Below, one piece after another: positions 6,337-15,368 of a stretch of 64,000 nt of DNA. How positions within the stretch are numbered: the first letter of the stretch is position 1; every line of letters begins with the position of its first letter. The DNA is taken from assembly GCA_016703025.1 (NCBI GenBank), contig JADJCV010000004.1:2049501-2113500 (forward strand), written 5' to 3'. The translations under genes and the position numbers were made by a program. The notes below the pieces were generated by a model. The model searched no databases. It saw nothing but the letters and a program-made list of their open reading frames with translations, and was not told the origin of the DNA. Source of the stretch: Candidatus Avedoeria danica. GTDB taxonomy: Bacteria > Chloroflexota > Anaerolineae > Epilineales > Epilineaceae.

Positions 6337-9117
6337 ATGATCCCCCCACCCCAACGTCCTCGCCGCACCGTTGCCGGCCCCCCCATGGCCGCCGCCATCG
6401 CCGTCGTGCTCGCGCTTTCATCGGCGAGCCCGTCCGCGCCGCCCGCGCGCGCGCAGACCCAGCCGCCGCACTTCGAGGACGTCACGCTCCTCTCCGGCGG
6501 CCACCACGTCTTCGCCAAGCTCACCGGCGTCGACGAGAGCACGCCGACCCGATGGGTGGAGGCGGCCCTCCTGCCCCGCCCCGGCGCGTGCACGGCACCG
6601 GCGTGCGATCCCGACGCCCCCCGCGCCACGGCCCACGCCGCCACGATCTACGACGGCAGCCTCGAGTTCGCGTTCGTCACGGCCGGCCCGTTCCAGCGCC
6701 GCCCGGTACGGCTTTCCCCGGGCGACCGCGTCCGCCTGCGCACGATCGACGTCGGCGCGCCCGCCGAGGCCGTGCCGACCGTCGGCGACCTGACGGTGAC
6801 CGCCGTCGACGCCGCCGCCGACCGCCTGACGGGCACCGGACCGGCCGGCGCGCGCGTATCGATCACCGCCAACCGGCCGGACGGCGCGTTCTCGTTCACG
6901 AGCGCAATTGTTGGCGCGGACGGCACGTGGACGGCCGATCTGGCCCGCAAGCTCGACCTCGTGCCGGGTGCGAGCGGGGCGGTGACGGCCACGGCCGAGG
7001 GCGTCGTGACGCAGGCGTCGTGGAGCGTGCCGCGGGCCGTCGTGCGGCTGGGCGACCCGGTGATCGAGGTCAGCGGGCAGTCCGGGGACCGGATGGATGC
7101 CGCGCTGAGCTGTCACAGTGCGTGGGCGCAAGCCACCGGCACGGCCATCGCATGGCGCGGCGGCAGGGCGCCGACGAACCTCGTGCTGCGCGTCGACGAC
7201 GGCGACGGCTGGCCCAGGGTCTTCCCGGTGCGCGCCGGCTGCCGACAGTTGACGTTCGCGCCCCCTGCCCCCGCGTCGCCTCTTGTCGCCCCGCTGCCGG
7301 CGTATCTTGCGTTCGACGTCGGTGCCGATGTGCTCCGTTCGCACGGACCGTGGCCGAGCGGACGGTATGCGATCTCGGCCGCCGGTGTCCGGCGCACCTT
7401 CGAGGTCCCGGCCGGGGCGTCGGATTGGGAAGTGTCGCTCGCCGGCAGTGTCGACCTGACCTCAACCCTGCCGGTCGACGTCGTCACCGACGACGAGACG
7501 GCGCCCATCGCGTGGTCCGTGCGCGCCATGCCGTGGGAGGTCGACGCCGTGGACCCGGCCATCGTACGCGTCCGCGGCCGCGGCACGGCCGGCACCGGCG
7601 TCTGGGTGGACGTCGATGCCGACGATGAGGTCGACGGAGCCGGCGTCGTCGCCGCGGACGGCACCTTTGAGATCACCGTCCGCTCGGGCTCCGGCGCGCC
7701 GATGCCTCTCCGCGCGCGCACCGTCATTCGCGCCGGCGTCTCGCAGGAGAGCGAGTCGCTGCCCGGCGGCTCGCTCGCCGTCACGACCTTCACCGCCGCC
7801 CCCCTCCGTGCCGCCGCCCTCGCGAACCGCGACACCGTCCACGGCACCGCGCTGCCCGGCGCGCGGATCACCGTCCGCGTCGGCGGCGACGGCGACGGCC
7901 GCTCCATCGACGTCGCCGCGGGCACCGACGGCGGATGGGAAGCCGACTTCACGGACATCGCCGACCTTGCGCCCGGGCTACCCGTGGCCGTCGAGGCGAC
8001 CGCCGGCGACGGCTACCGCTCCACGCTCAGCTTCCCGGTCTTCCGCGCCAGCGCCCAGGTCGGCGGCGACCGCGTCGTCGTCGAGGGCCATCCCGGGCTC
8101 GCGGCCACCATCGAGGTCGCGCGCGGCGGCGAGATCATCGGCGGCGCGATGTGCACCGTTGGCGATGACGCGGCGCCGTGCATCGCCCGCGTCCGTGCAT
8201 CCGACCTCGCGATGCCGCTCGCCCTCCGCCCGGACGACGAGGTCGTCGTGCTGCCGAACGAGGGCGCGACGGCGAGCTTGCGGCTCGTCCCGTTCAGCGC
8301 CCACGTGGACACGAGCGCCCGGAGCGTCGTCGGCAACTGCCCGCCGAACGGCAGCATGCTCGTCCGCTTCCGCGCCCCCGAAGGATCGCTCGCGCCGTTC
8401 GACTCCTCGACGACGGCCGACGGGAACGGCGTCTGCGACTACGAACTCGCCCGCGGGGAGTGGGAGCTCATGCAGCCCGGCCTGACCGCCGAGCTGATCC
8501 ATCCGCTCGCCGACGGCCATCGCCTGTTCTCGACGGGGGTGTACGAGCACGTGCGCCTGGTCCACAATGGCCCGATCGAGGGCCTGGCCGAGCCCTTCAG
8601 CGTCGTCACGGTGACGCTCAGAAGCGCTGCCGGCGTCGACCGCCGCCTCTACTCCGTCCGCGCCGACGGCGACGGCCACTGGACGTCCGACTTGCCCGGC
8701 GCGAACCGGACTGCCCATCGCCCTGAGCCCGGCGGAGCGCTCGTCGTCGACGACGGTCGCCGCCGCCACGTCCTGCCCTACACGCCGCTCGTCGGTTGGT
8801 GGGACGATCGAACCGGGTCCGTCGTCGGCCTGACGTCCCCCGACCAGCCGGTGAAGATCGTCCACGATCTCACGGCACAGGCGGACGGGCGGTACGGCTC
8901 GTGCCACGGGCCATCCGACTTCAGCACGGCCGCCGACGTCGCCGACCCCCTCGGCACGTTCGCCTTCACCGCCCCCCCCGCCGACGCCTGTGCCGTCGGC
9001 CGCGCCGAACTCGCCGCCGTGCTGCCGTCGGGCGACGAGGTGCGATTCCGGCTGCCGACGGACGTCCGGCCGGGCGGGCGGTTGTACCTGCCGATCGGAC
9101 ACGCGGCGCGGCCGTGA
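6337..9117 (+). CDS. Large secreted Ig-like repeat protein with C-terminal YLPI motif
   Basis: A 926-residue exported protein of unknown function. A signal peptide (hydrophobic MAAAIAVVLALSSA, cleavage probably after ARA near residue 40) follows a Pro/Arg-rich start. GGAGAG precedes the ATG. The rest is a series of beta-rich modules with recurring GTW-x-ADL or GDGHWTSDLPG turns near residues 205, 530 and 785, typical of bacterial Ig-like repeats. No enzyme motif is visible. The end reads RLYLPIGHAARP, a tail shared with other exported proteins here. The lipoprotein at 32261-34501 looks like a paralogue by its repeated modules. It is transcribed alone and ends facing the lipoprotein at 9313-10602. 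Confidence 0.8.
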   Translation: MIPPPQRPRRTVAGPPMAAAIAVVLALSSASPSAPPARAQTQPPHFEDVTLLSGGHHVFAKLTGVDESTPTRWVEAALLPRPGACTAPACDPDAPRATAHAATIYDGSLEFAFVTAGPFQRRPVRLSPGDRVRLRTIDVGAPAEAVPTVGDLTVTAVDAAADRLTGTGPAGARVSITANRPDGAFSFTSAIVGADGTWTADLARKLDLVPGASGAVTATAEGVVTQASWSVPRAVVRLGDPVIEVSGQSGDRMDAALSCHSAWAQATGTAIAWRGGRAPTNLVLRVDDGDGWPRVFPVRAGCRQLTFAPPAPASPLVAPLPAYLAFDVGADVLRSHGPWPSGRYAISAAGVRRTFEVPAGASDWEVSLAGSVDLTSTLPVDVVTDDETAPIAWSVRAMPWEVDAVDPAIVRVRGRGTAGTGVWVDVDADDEVDGAGVVAADGTFEITVRSGSGAPMPLRARTVIRAGVSQESESLPGGSLAVTTFTAAPLRAAALANRDTVHGTALPGARITVRVGGDGDGRSIDVAAGTDGGWEADFTDIADLAPGLPVAVEATAGDGYRSTLSFPVFRASAQVGGDRVVVEGHPGLAATIEVARGGEIIGGAMCTVGDDAAPCIARVRASDLAMPLALRPDDEVVVLPNEGATASLRLVPFSAHVDTSARSVVGNCPPNGSMLVRFRAPEGSLAPFDSSTTADGNGVCDYELARGEWELMQPGLTAELIHPLADGHRLFSTGVYEHVRLVHNGPIEGLAEPFSVVTVTLRSAAGVDRRLYSVRADGDGHWTSDLPGANRTAHRPEPGGALVVDDGRRRHVLPYTPLVGWWDDRTGSVVGLTSPDQPVKIVHDLTAQADGRYGSCHGPSDFSTAADVADPLGTFAFTAPPADACAVGRAELAAVLPSGDEVRFRLPTDVRPGGRLYLPIGHAARP

Positions 9118-9247
9118 CTGCCGCCCGCGAACAACTCTTCGACCGCGTCCTGCATCCGGTCCGTGTCGAGGCACGGCACGCCGGGCCCATTCGTCCGACA
9201 ACGCGCCGTTCTTGGTCTTGGTGCGTTGGGGTTCGCCGGCCAGGGAA

Positions 9248-9266
9248 CGGCACGCCGTGCCCCTAC
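9248..9266. repeat. Partial copy of the CGTGCCCCTAC palindromic repeat
   Basis: GGCACGCCGTGCCCCTACC in the convergent intergenic region shares GCCGTGCCCCTAC with the complete hairpin at 37092-37120. The rest of 9118-9312 holds nothing I recognise. Confidence 0.45.
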
Positions 9267-9312
9267 CATCGGTTGCGGCGTGGCCGCAGGACATCGCGCC
9301 ACGAACGCCGGC

Positions 9313-10602
9313 TCACGGCACGACCACCGGGGTCGCCACCCGAATCTCCCGCTCCCGCCGCAGACGGCCGGGCCAACGCGGCTCAGCCTCCACCGAGGGC
9401 ACCTCGTCCGGAAGCGTCAGCACGGCTCCGTCCGATGCCCCCTCCGGCACTGACACCGGCACCTCGGGCGTGATCTCGGACCGCCACCGATCGACGAGCG
9501 TGATCATCAGGCCATCGTTCTGGACGTCCCTCGGAAACAACTCCGGCCGCGGGTTCGTCGTCACCAGGAACGTCTCGCCGGCGTCGCCGCGCGCGGTGGG
9601 CAAGCGGACGACGAGGCCGCCGCGCCCGTCCGACGGTCCGGTGCGCAGCGCCTGGCGGAAACGCCAGCAACCGCTGGGGTACACATCGCCGCACGCACCC
9701 GCACCACGCCGTTGCGTGTAAAGGACGATCTCGAGCCGCGTGTCGGCCGGATATCCCGCCAACGAGACCGTCACGTCCTCTCCCGCCACGACCTCGTTCG
9801 GAGCGACGACGAGCCGCGGGCCGTCCGGCTGCGCGACCGGCACGGGCTGGAACGCCTCGACGTTGCCGTCCGTTGCGTACGCCATGTAGTCGCCGACCGG
9901 GCGCTCGGGTGAGACGATCCATCGACCGACGGCACAGCCGTTCCCATCCGCCGCGAGGTCGACCGCAGCCGCCTCGTCGCCGTGCGGATCGGCGACCCGC
10001 ACATCGATCCGCGCGCCCGGCGCGAACCCGAGCGCCGCGACGAAGACCCGCGTGGCCAGCCGGACATCCTCGCTCACGATGACCTGCGGCCCGCCCGTGA
10101 TCCGATCCGCGAACGGCCCGGGCAACAGGCAGATACTCTCGATCGTGGCGCCGCTGAAGGCGATCCGCGTGGCGTCGAGCAGCAGCTCGATATCGCCGTC
10201 CGGTACGTCGATGATCTCGAGGTTGCCGCCGCCGTCGCCATCGCCATCGGCGCCGGCCGGCCCCGCCGTCGGCGGATCCGTGGGCGAACCGGACGGCAGA
10301 TCCGTCGGCGCGCGCCCGTCCGCGGCCAGGGTCAGCAGCGTGGCCGGGTCGTCCGCCACGGGCGAAGGTCCTCGCTCCCGACCGCCGATGTCCACGGAAC
10401 CCCCCGCGTCGCCGCCCGAGTCGCCTCGCCCGCCGCCGCATCCGATGGTCGCCGCCGCGAGGACCACGAACAGGAGCCGCCCGATTGCCCGGCGCGGTTC
10501 GAATGCGCGCGCGCCCCGCTCCCGCCCGATCGCTCGCCGTCGCAACGGCCGGCGCATCCACACCGCTGCCGTGATCGTTCGAATGGCTTGCCTATCGGCC
10601 AT
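9313..10602 (-). CDS. Lipoprotein with beta-rich C-terminal region
   Basis: A 429-residue protein. The start at 10602 is preferred over 10632 because GGGAGG lies 7 bases upstream. After a basic stretch, the segment GRLLFVVLAAATIGC forms a lipoprotein signal with the lipid-bearing Cys near residue 55. A disordered Gly/Asp/Ser/Pro-rich linker extends to about 140. Beyond it is a beta-rich region containing PQVIVSEDVRLATRVFVAALGF and VTVSLAGYPADTRLEIVLY-like strands, similar in style to the Ig-like modules of the neighbouring secreted protein. No catalytic motif is seen. It lies 36 bases downstream of the CHAT gene and on the same strand, so it could be the last gene of that operon, but it has its own good ribosome site. 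Confidence 0.75.
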   Translation of the reverse strand: MADRQAIRTITAAVWMRRPLRRRAIGRERGARAFEPRRAIGRLLFVVLAAATIGCGGGRGDSGGDAGGSVDIGGRERGPSPVADDPATLLTLAADGRAPTDLPSGSPTDPPTAGPAGADGDGDGGGNLEIIDVPDGDIELLLDATRIAFSGATIESICLLPGPFADRITGGPQVIVSEDVRLATRVFVAALGFAPGARIDVRVADPHGDEAAAVDLAADGNGCAVGRWIVSPERPVGDYMAYATDGNVEAFQPVPVAQPDGPRLVVAPNEVVAGEDVTVSLAGYPADTRLEIVLYTQRRGAGACGDVYPSGCWRFRQALRTGPSDGRGGLVVRLPTARGDAGETFLVTTNPRPELFPRDVQNDGLMITLVDRWRSEITPEVPVSVPEGASDGAVLTLPDEVPSVEAEPRWPGRLRREREIRVATPVVVP

Positions 10603-10638
10603 GATCCGACCTCCCCGTGCGTGATGGCGCATCGCCCG

Positions 10639-13416
10639 TCACGGCGTGTCACCCGCCGCCGACCCCGTGATGATCCCGGTCGCCCCGCCTGTTCGCGTCT
10701 CTGCCGCGCCCGACGCGCCCGACGCACCCGACGCGCCCGTCGCCTCCGTGGCCAGCGGCGTCGGCGCCAAGCGCGTCGCCTCGGCCCGCGCCAGCGCGGC
10801 GGCCGTCGGCTCGGCGCGCGTGAGCAGGCCGGCCAGCGCCAACTGCAGATGGCCGCAGATCGCCGAGTTCACGCCGCGGACGAGATCGCACCCCGCTTCG
10901 ATCTCTGCGCGCGCCAGGGCCAGCCGCTCCGCGCGGAGCAGCGCCGGGTCGTCCGTCCGCAGCGCGTGCACGTACGCCCGGATCCCGTGCGCCAGCGCCG
11001 CCAGCTCGACCATCGTCGGACCGGCGGTGTCGATGACGGTGGCGAGTTCGGCGTCAGCGGCGGCCCAGCGGTCCTCGATGCCCGTTCGGCTGACACAGAA
11101 GTCCACCCGCGCCAGACCGTAGCTGGCCTTCAGGCGGCTCCGCGCTTCCGGCGGCTCTTCGACGGCCGCCTCCGCCCGCGCGAACGCGGCGCGGGCGCGC
11201 GCGAGCCCGGCCAGATCGGCGCGTGCGGCCGAGCAGCCGGCGTGGGCGCGCTGGTAGACCACCTCGGCCAACCCGAGATCGGCGCGCGTGTAGCTTGCGT
11301 TGTCGGCCAGCGAAGCGCGGAAGTGCGCCTCGGCTTCGTCCAGCCGGCCGAGGCGGAGCGCCAGATTGCCGAGCCAGAGCTCGATGACATCCCGTCCCTG
11401 CCCCGCGGGCCAGTGCTCGGCCAGGCCGGCTGCCGCGGCCAAGTGCTCCTTGGCGCAGACGACATCGTGCACCGTGGCGCACGCCAGCCCCTTGAACGCG
11501 ATGAGCAGCGCCTCGATCCGCGGCCGAACGCGCCGCGCCAGCTGGACCTGGAACTCCGGGCTGCGCGGGTCGCTGCCCTCCTGGCTCACCGGCGGGCCGA
11601 GCTCGAACCGCCCGGCCATCTCCTCGGCGCCGGGCAGGAGGAGCGGGTCGATGTAGAAATACGGCTGGAGCGAGCGCGCATCCTCCGACACGCGGCCGTA
11701 CACCACGACCCGGGCGGCGATCCGGCGGGCCAGCGTCTCGGCGGGCGGCGACGCGAGGCCGGCCAGCCAGCCTTCCGCTGCAGCGCTCTGCGCGCGCCCG
11801 ACGGCCTCGGGCGGCCGCACGCACGCACGCCACTCCAGGAACCGCCCGCACGCGTCCACCCCCGCCGCCTCGTCCGCGTTCACCACCGCGCGCACGTCGT
11901 CGTACACCGCCTGCGCCACGCTGCGCGCCGCCTCGGCCGGACCGTCGAACGCGGCGACGGCGATGCCGAGGTGCGCCCGCATCGGCTGCGGGTCGACGAT
12001 CCGCGACAGCCACGAACCGGCCCACGCCCGCGACAGCCCGGCGGCCACGAAGACCGCTGCGACGGTGCTCGCGAACCAGAGCGTCGCACGCGGCACGCGG
12101 TCGGCCAGCTTGGGCACCACGGAGCGCAGCGTCCAGGGCCGGTCGTCGCCCGTCCAGGCGATGATCCGGCCGTCGTCGGCGCGCAGATAGCAGATCGGGA
12201 GTTGGGCGAGGTCGCCGGCGCCGCCGTCGAACACCACGGTCTGGCGGCGCACGTCGTTCAACGCGGCGTCCACGCCGCGGCCGCGGGCCAGCGCGCCGTA
12301 GAAGCGGCGGGCGAAGCGCACCGCGAGGCCGTCGGGCACGGTCGTCGGCATCCCGATCACGCACGGGATCCCGAGCGCCAGGACGTCGCGGGCCAGCCAG
12401 TTGGACAGCCGGGCGGCGGTCGTCGGCGGCGCGGCGCTGAAGCACGCGCTCAGGAAGACGAGCTTCAGATCGTTCTTGAACGGCTCGAGCGCGCCCGCCA
12501 GCTGCGCGCCCGTCACGAGGCCGGCATCGAGGGCATCCGGCGCCGAGTCGGTGTCGCCGCCGGCTGCGCCGAAGTTGTCGATGCCGCCGATGCCGCCGCG
12601 CTCAGCACCGCTGTCGCCGCGCCGCTCGCCGCTCCCGTCACCGTCCCCGTCCCGCTCGCGCCGCCGCAGCGCCAGCGCCACGCGGCCGTCCGTCGGCGAC
12701 ACCGCGCCGTGGCCGACGAAGTGGACGACGTGGACGCTCCGACCGGCGTCGCGTTCCGCCGCGAGCTTGGCCTCGAGCGCTTCGAGCGAGGCGGCGGTGA
12801 ACGTCGTGAGGACCACGTGCCGCCGGCTGACGAGCCGGCGCAGCGCGGCCGCGATGTGGCCGGCCTCGGCCTCGCCCTGCAGGCGCGGCAGGTCCGGCTG
12901 TTCGGCCAGGACGACGAGGACCCGCAAGGGCGGCGAGACGGCCAGCGGCGCGCTCGGGCCGTCGAGGCCGAGCAGCTGGCGGACGAACGGCCCGTGCGTC
13001 GCCAGGAAGCGGCCGCGGGCCGGATCGTACAGGAGCTCCCACGGCTCGGACAGGAGCGCCGCCGCCCCATCGCCGTCGATCCGCAGCCGGAGCGCGAGGC
13101 CGTCGTGGCCCGCCAGCGTCCGCTCGTACAGGTCGCGCACGTCGCCCACCGGCAGCAACCGCTCGAACAGCGCCCGGCCGATCGCCTTCACGTCGTCCGA
13201 CGCGCCTGCCGTGACGCGCCCGCCGACGCCGCCGTCGCCCGCGTCACCGCCGCCGGCCGCACGTTGGCCAACGCCGGATCCTGCCGCGCCCAACTCGATG
13301 TCGCCGACCGCCGTCGCGTCGCCGGGCGCCGTGACGACGATCCGGCCGGTCGGGCTGCCCTTGGACGCCGTGATCAGGACGGTCAGCGCCCCGAGCTTGC
13401 CGACGGCCACCCGCAT
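10639..13416 (-). CDS. CHAT-domain protease with transmembrane segment and TPR region
   Basis: A 925-residue protein starting MRVAVGKLGALTVL. The start at 13416 lies two bases after the upstream caspase stop. Residues about 60-400 form a CHAT (caspase HetF associated with TPRs) domain. It has the usual entry motif SEPWELLYDP, catalytic His236 in HFVGHGA and catalytic Cys325 in FLSACFSA. A hydrophobic segment (TLWFASTVAAVFVAAG) near residues 440-460 suggests membrane anchoring. A region of about 150 residues with FYID follows, then helical repeats from about 640 to 870 (LGNLALRLGRLDEAEAHF) that look like TPRs. The tail has short GAS repeats. Known CHAT proteases are activated by partner sensors and cleave specific targets, but the target here is unknown. 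Confidence 0.9.
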   Translation of the reverse strand: MRVAVGKLGALTVLITASKGSPTGRIVVTAPGDATAVGDIELGAAGSGVGQRAAGGGDAGDGGVGGRVTAGASDDVKAIGRALFERLLPVGDVRDLYERTLAGHDGLALRLRIDGDGAAALLSEPWELLYDPARGRFLATHGPFVRQLLGLDGPSAPLAVSPPLRVLVVLAEQPDLPRLQGEAEAGHIAAALRRLVSRRHVVLTTFTAASLEALEAKLAAERDAGRSVHVVHFVGHGAVSPTDGRVALALRRRERDGDGDGSGERRGDSGAERGGIGGIDNFGAAGGDTDSAPDALDAGLVTGAQLAGALEPFKNDLKLVFLSACFSAAPPTTAARLSNWLARDVLALGIPCVIGMPTTVPDGLAVRFARRFYGALARGRGVDAALNDVRRQTVVFDGGAGDLAQLPICYLRADDGRIIAWTGDDRPWTLRSVVPKLADRVPRATLWFASTVAAVFVAAGLSRAWAGSWLSRIVDPQPMRAHLGIAVAAFDGPAEAARSVAQAVYDDVRAVVNADEAAGVDACGRFLEWRACVRPPEAVGRAQSAAAEGWLAGLASPPAETLARRIAARVVVYGRVSEDARSLQPYFYIDPLLLPGAEEMAGRFELGPPVSQEGSDPRSPEFQVQLARRVRPRIEALLIAFKGLACATVHDVVCAKEHLAAAAGLAEHWPAGQGRDVIELWLGNLALRLGRLDEAEAHFRASLADNASYTRADLGLAEVVYQRAHAGCSAARADLAGLARARAAFARAEAAVEEPPEARSRLKASYGLARVDFCVSRTGIEDRWAAADAELATVIDTAGPTMVELAALAHGIRAYVHALRTDDPALLRAERLALARAEIEAGCDLVRGVNSAICGHLQLALAGLLTRAEPTAAALARAEATRLAPTPLATEATGASGASGASGAAETRTGGATGIITGSAAGDTP
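10706..10741. repeat. 9-base minisatellite, four units
   Basis: Four tandem units of GCGCCCGAC or close variants, encoding Ser-Gly-Ala repeats near the C-terminus of the CHAT protein on the minus strand. Confidence 0.6.
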
Positions 13417-13418
13417 GG

Positions 13419-14342
13419 CTAGCGCGCCGCGAGGGGCGTGAGGAACGGGCGGTCCGCGAGGGCGGTCGGGCACTCCAGCTGCGGGATCTGGGTGAAGCGG
13501 TCCCTCAGCTTCTCGCCGGCCGCCGCCAGGAGCGCGCCGTACGTCGGCGGCGAGGCGGCCGCGGCCAGCGTGGTGGCGACGCTCCACGTGAAGGCCCCCT
13601 GCCACGCGCCGTCGATCCGCGCGTCGGCCGAGGTCTGGCGGTCCTGGCAGGCGGCCATGAGGACGTGCCGATCCGTCCGCACCGCCCCGAACCGGTTGCG
13701 CGCGAGCCGCTTCATCGCCTCGGCCTGCAGCTGCGGCGTGACGGCCTGCAGGTCGGCGGGCGTCGCGGCCGGGTTGGCGCCGAGGAAGGCGGTGACCGAG
13801 GCCTGGAACGCGTCGACCGCGCTCTGCGCCAGCGCGCTCTGGCGGGCGTTGATCCGCCGCAGCTCCGCATCCGGCGGCGGCACGAAGCGCGGCAGGATCT
13901 CGATGTCGCGCTGGATCGTGCCGGAGTGGCAGCAATCGGCCAGGAACGTGAAGTTCACGTCGTCGGGAATCGGGGCGAAGAGCGCGGCCAAGTCGTCGTC
14001 GCGGAACGGGCGGTCCCAGTCGTGGTCGGCGGTCACGATGACCTCGTCGTCCGGTTCGTCGCCGTCGGCGTCGGCGACGTGCGTACCGTGGCTCGAGAAG
14101 TGGAAGAAGCGGACATCCGTGCCGCCGCCGCCGTAGCCGGACAGGAGCCACGCCAGTCCCTCGCGGATGCCGCCCGCGGTCGCCTCGGCGTCCGTCAGCA
14201 CGCGGACGTCGGCGGCGGCAAAGGCGTAGCGGTCGTGCAGGATGGACCGCATCTGCAGCACGTCGTTCACGCAACCGCGCAGGGACGGCACATCGGACGG
14301 CGCAAACTCGTTGATCCCGACCAACAGGGCGCGGAGGGACAT
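13419..14342 (-). CDS. Caspase-like peptidase C14 (metacaspase/orthocaspase)
   Basis: A 307-residue cysteine peptidase of clan CD. The chain opens MSLRALLVGINEF, the typical first strand of a p20 domain. The catalytic dyad is visible: His85 in HFSSHGTH and Cys138 in LADCCHSGT. Acidic residues near DADGDEPDDE (about 91-100) may shape the substrate pocket or bind calcium. No extra domain or signal peptide is present, so it is a p20-only cytoplasmic enzyme. AAGGAGG stands just before the ATG. It is followed after 2 bases by the CHAT-TPR gene, so the two proteases are co-expressed. A protease cascade or a stress/defence cell-death role is plausible by family but not shown. Confidence 0.93.
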   Translation of the reverse strand: MSLRALLVGINEFAPSDVPSLRGCVNDVLQMRSILHDRYAFAAADVRVLTDAEATAGGIREGLAWLLSGYGGGGTDVRFFHFSSHGTHVADADGDEPDDEVIVTADHDWDRPFRDDDLAALFAPIPDDVNFTFLADCCHSGTIQRDIEILPRFVPPPDAELRRINARQSALAQSAVDAFQASVTAFLGANPAATPADLQAVTPQLQAEAMKRLARNRFGAVRTDRHVLMAACQDRQTSADARIDGAWQGAFTWSVATTLAAAASPPTYGALLAAAGEKLRDRFTQIPQLECPTALADRPFLTPLAAR

Positions 14343-14383
14343 GTCGGCCTCCTTCGGTTGTCGCGGCGGTGCGGCTGCGTGGA

Positions 14384-14389
14384 ATCATG
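14384..14389 (-). promoter_or_regulatory. Possible -10 element for the caspase/CHAT operon
   Basis: CATGAT on the minus strand, 41 bases before the caspase start, at the spacing of other -10 boxes in the window. It differs from TAnnnT at the first base and has no clear -35 box. Confidence 0.3.
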
Positions 14390-14468
14390 GCACCACGTGC
14401 GTCGCAGGGCGAGTCGCCCTCTCGCATCTCGGTGCGATCCATCGCCGGCCGTCGCCGATCGAGGTCGA

Positions 14469-15368
14469 CTAGCCCGCGGACACCGCCATCCCGCCGCTCT
14501 CGTAGCGCCGCAGCCCGCGGTGGAACAGGACGACGGCCAGCGCCAGGCTTACGCCCGCCGCTGCGAGGATCTGGAGCAGCGACCGATCGGAATAGCCGCG
14601 CACGAACTCGGCCGGGACGGCGCCGATGAAGGCGGCCGGGATCACCGTCATCAGCATGAGCTTGGCCGTGCCGTCGAAGATCGTCAGCGGATAGGTCGCA
14701 AACGCCAGCACCGCATGAATGGCCTGCGCGGACAGCGCCGAAGCGCCGCCGATCCAGAACGTGAGGCTGGCCACCACCACCAGGAAGCTCACGAACACCG
14801 TCATCGACGCCAGCGCCGCCACCGCGTAGCGCCCCCAGGCGGCCGCGCCGGGATGTGCCGTCAGCGCAAAGCACAGGACACCCGTGGCGACGTCCCCCCA
14901 GCCGCTCAGGCGGCTCTTGCTGGCCAGGACGTGGAGCAGCGCCGGCCGCGGCAGCGCCAGGTAGGCGTCGAGACCGTTGTCGGCGATGATGTCGGCCAGG
15001 TTCAGCGCGTTGCCGAACAGGACGACGCCGAGGCCGAAACCGGTGGCGGTCATCCCGAAGAGCTGGAGCATGTCCTGCATCCCCCAGCCGCTGACGCTCG
15101 GGAAGCGCTCGAAGAACAGGGCCCAGAAGACCAGGAACGCGGCGTTGTTGAGCATCATGCCCACCACCTGGCTGATGAAGGCCGTGCGGTACTCGAGCGC
15201 CGAGAGCAGGTTGACCCGCCACAGGGCCAGCAAGAACCGCGTTTCCCCGCGGACCGACCGGACGGCCAGGCGCACCGTCCTCCAAAGCCGCACGGGCACC
15301 CCAGGCCTGTCCAGTGGCGGGGTACGGGTCGCCGTTTCACCCTCCTTGGCCACCCGCTTACCCCCCAT
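14469..15368 (-). CDS. ABC-2 type transporter permease, subunit 2
   Basis: A membrane protein of up to 299 residues with about six hydrophobic segments (for example FISQVVGMMLNNAAFLVFWA, and SLLQILAAAGVSLALAVVLF near the end). It forms the export pore with the permease and ATPase encoded just upstream. The ATG at 15368 overlaps the previous stop by 11 bases. However, a dispersed repeat (15294-15328) occupies codons just after this start. A GTG at 15293 would begin VRLWRTVRLAVRS, closer to where family similarity starts, so the true N-terminus is uncertain. The substrate is unknown; related DUF990-type exporters are poorly characterised. Confidence 0.85.
   Translation of the reverse strand: MGGKRVAKEGETATRTPPLDRPGVPVRLWRTVRLAVRSVRGETRFLLALWRVNLLSALEYRTAFISQVVGMMLNNAAFLVFWALFFERFPSVSGWGMQDMLQLFGMTATGFGLGVVLFGNALNLADIIADNGLDAYLALPRPALLHVLASKSRLSGWGDVATGVLCFALTAHPGAAAWGRYAVAALASMTVFVSFLVVVASLTFWIGGASALSAQAIHAVLAFATYPLTIFDGTAKLMLMTVIPAAFIGAVPAEFVRGYSDRSLLQILAAAGVSLALAVVLFHRGLRRYESGGMAVSAG
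15294..15328 (-). repeat. Dispersed 35-base repeat, copy 2
   Basis: Matches 5337-5371 at 30 of 35 positions. It lies in the first codons of the second ABC permease and casts doubt on its annotated start. Confidence 0.6.

Noticed and set aside
9982..13422. A 1146-codon plus-strand open frame opposite the CHAT gene
   Set aside because: It is a high-GC shadow: Arg/Gly/Ala-rich with no domain, whereas the minus strand has an intact CHAT protease.
14406..14420. AGGGCGA-G-TCGCCCT inverted repeat after the ABC operon
   Set aside because: The central loop would be too short for the full stem and no T-run follows, so a terminator is not supported.
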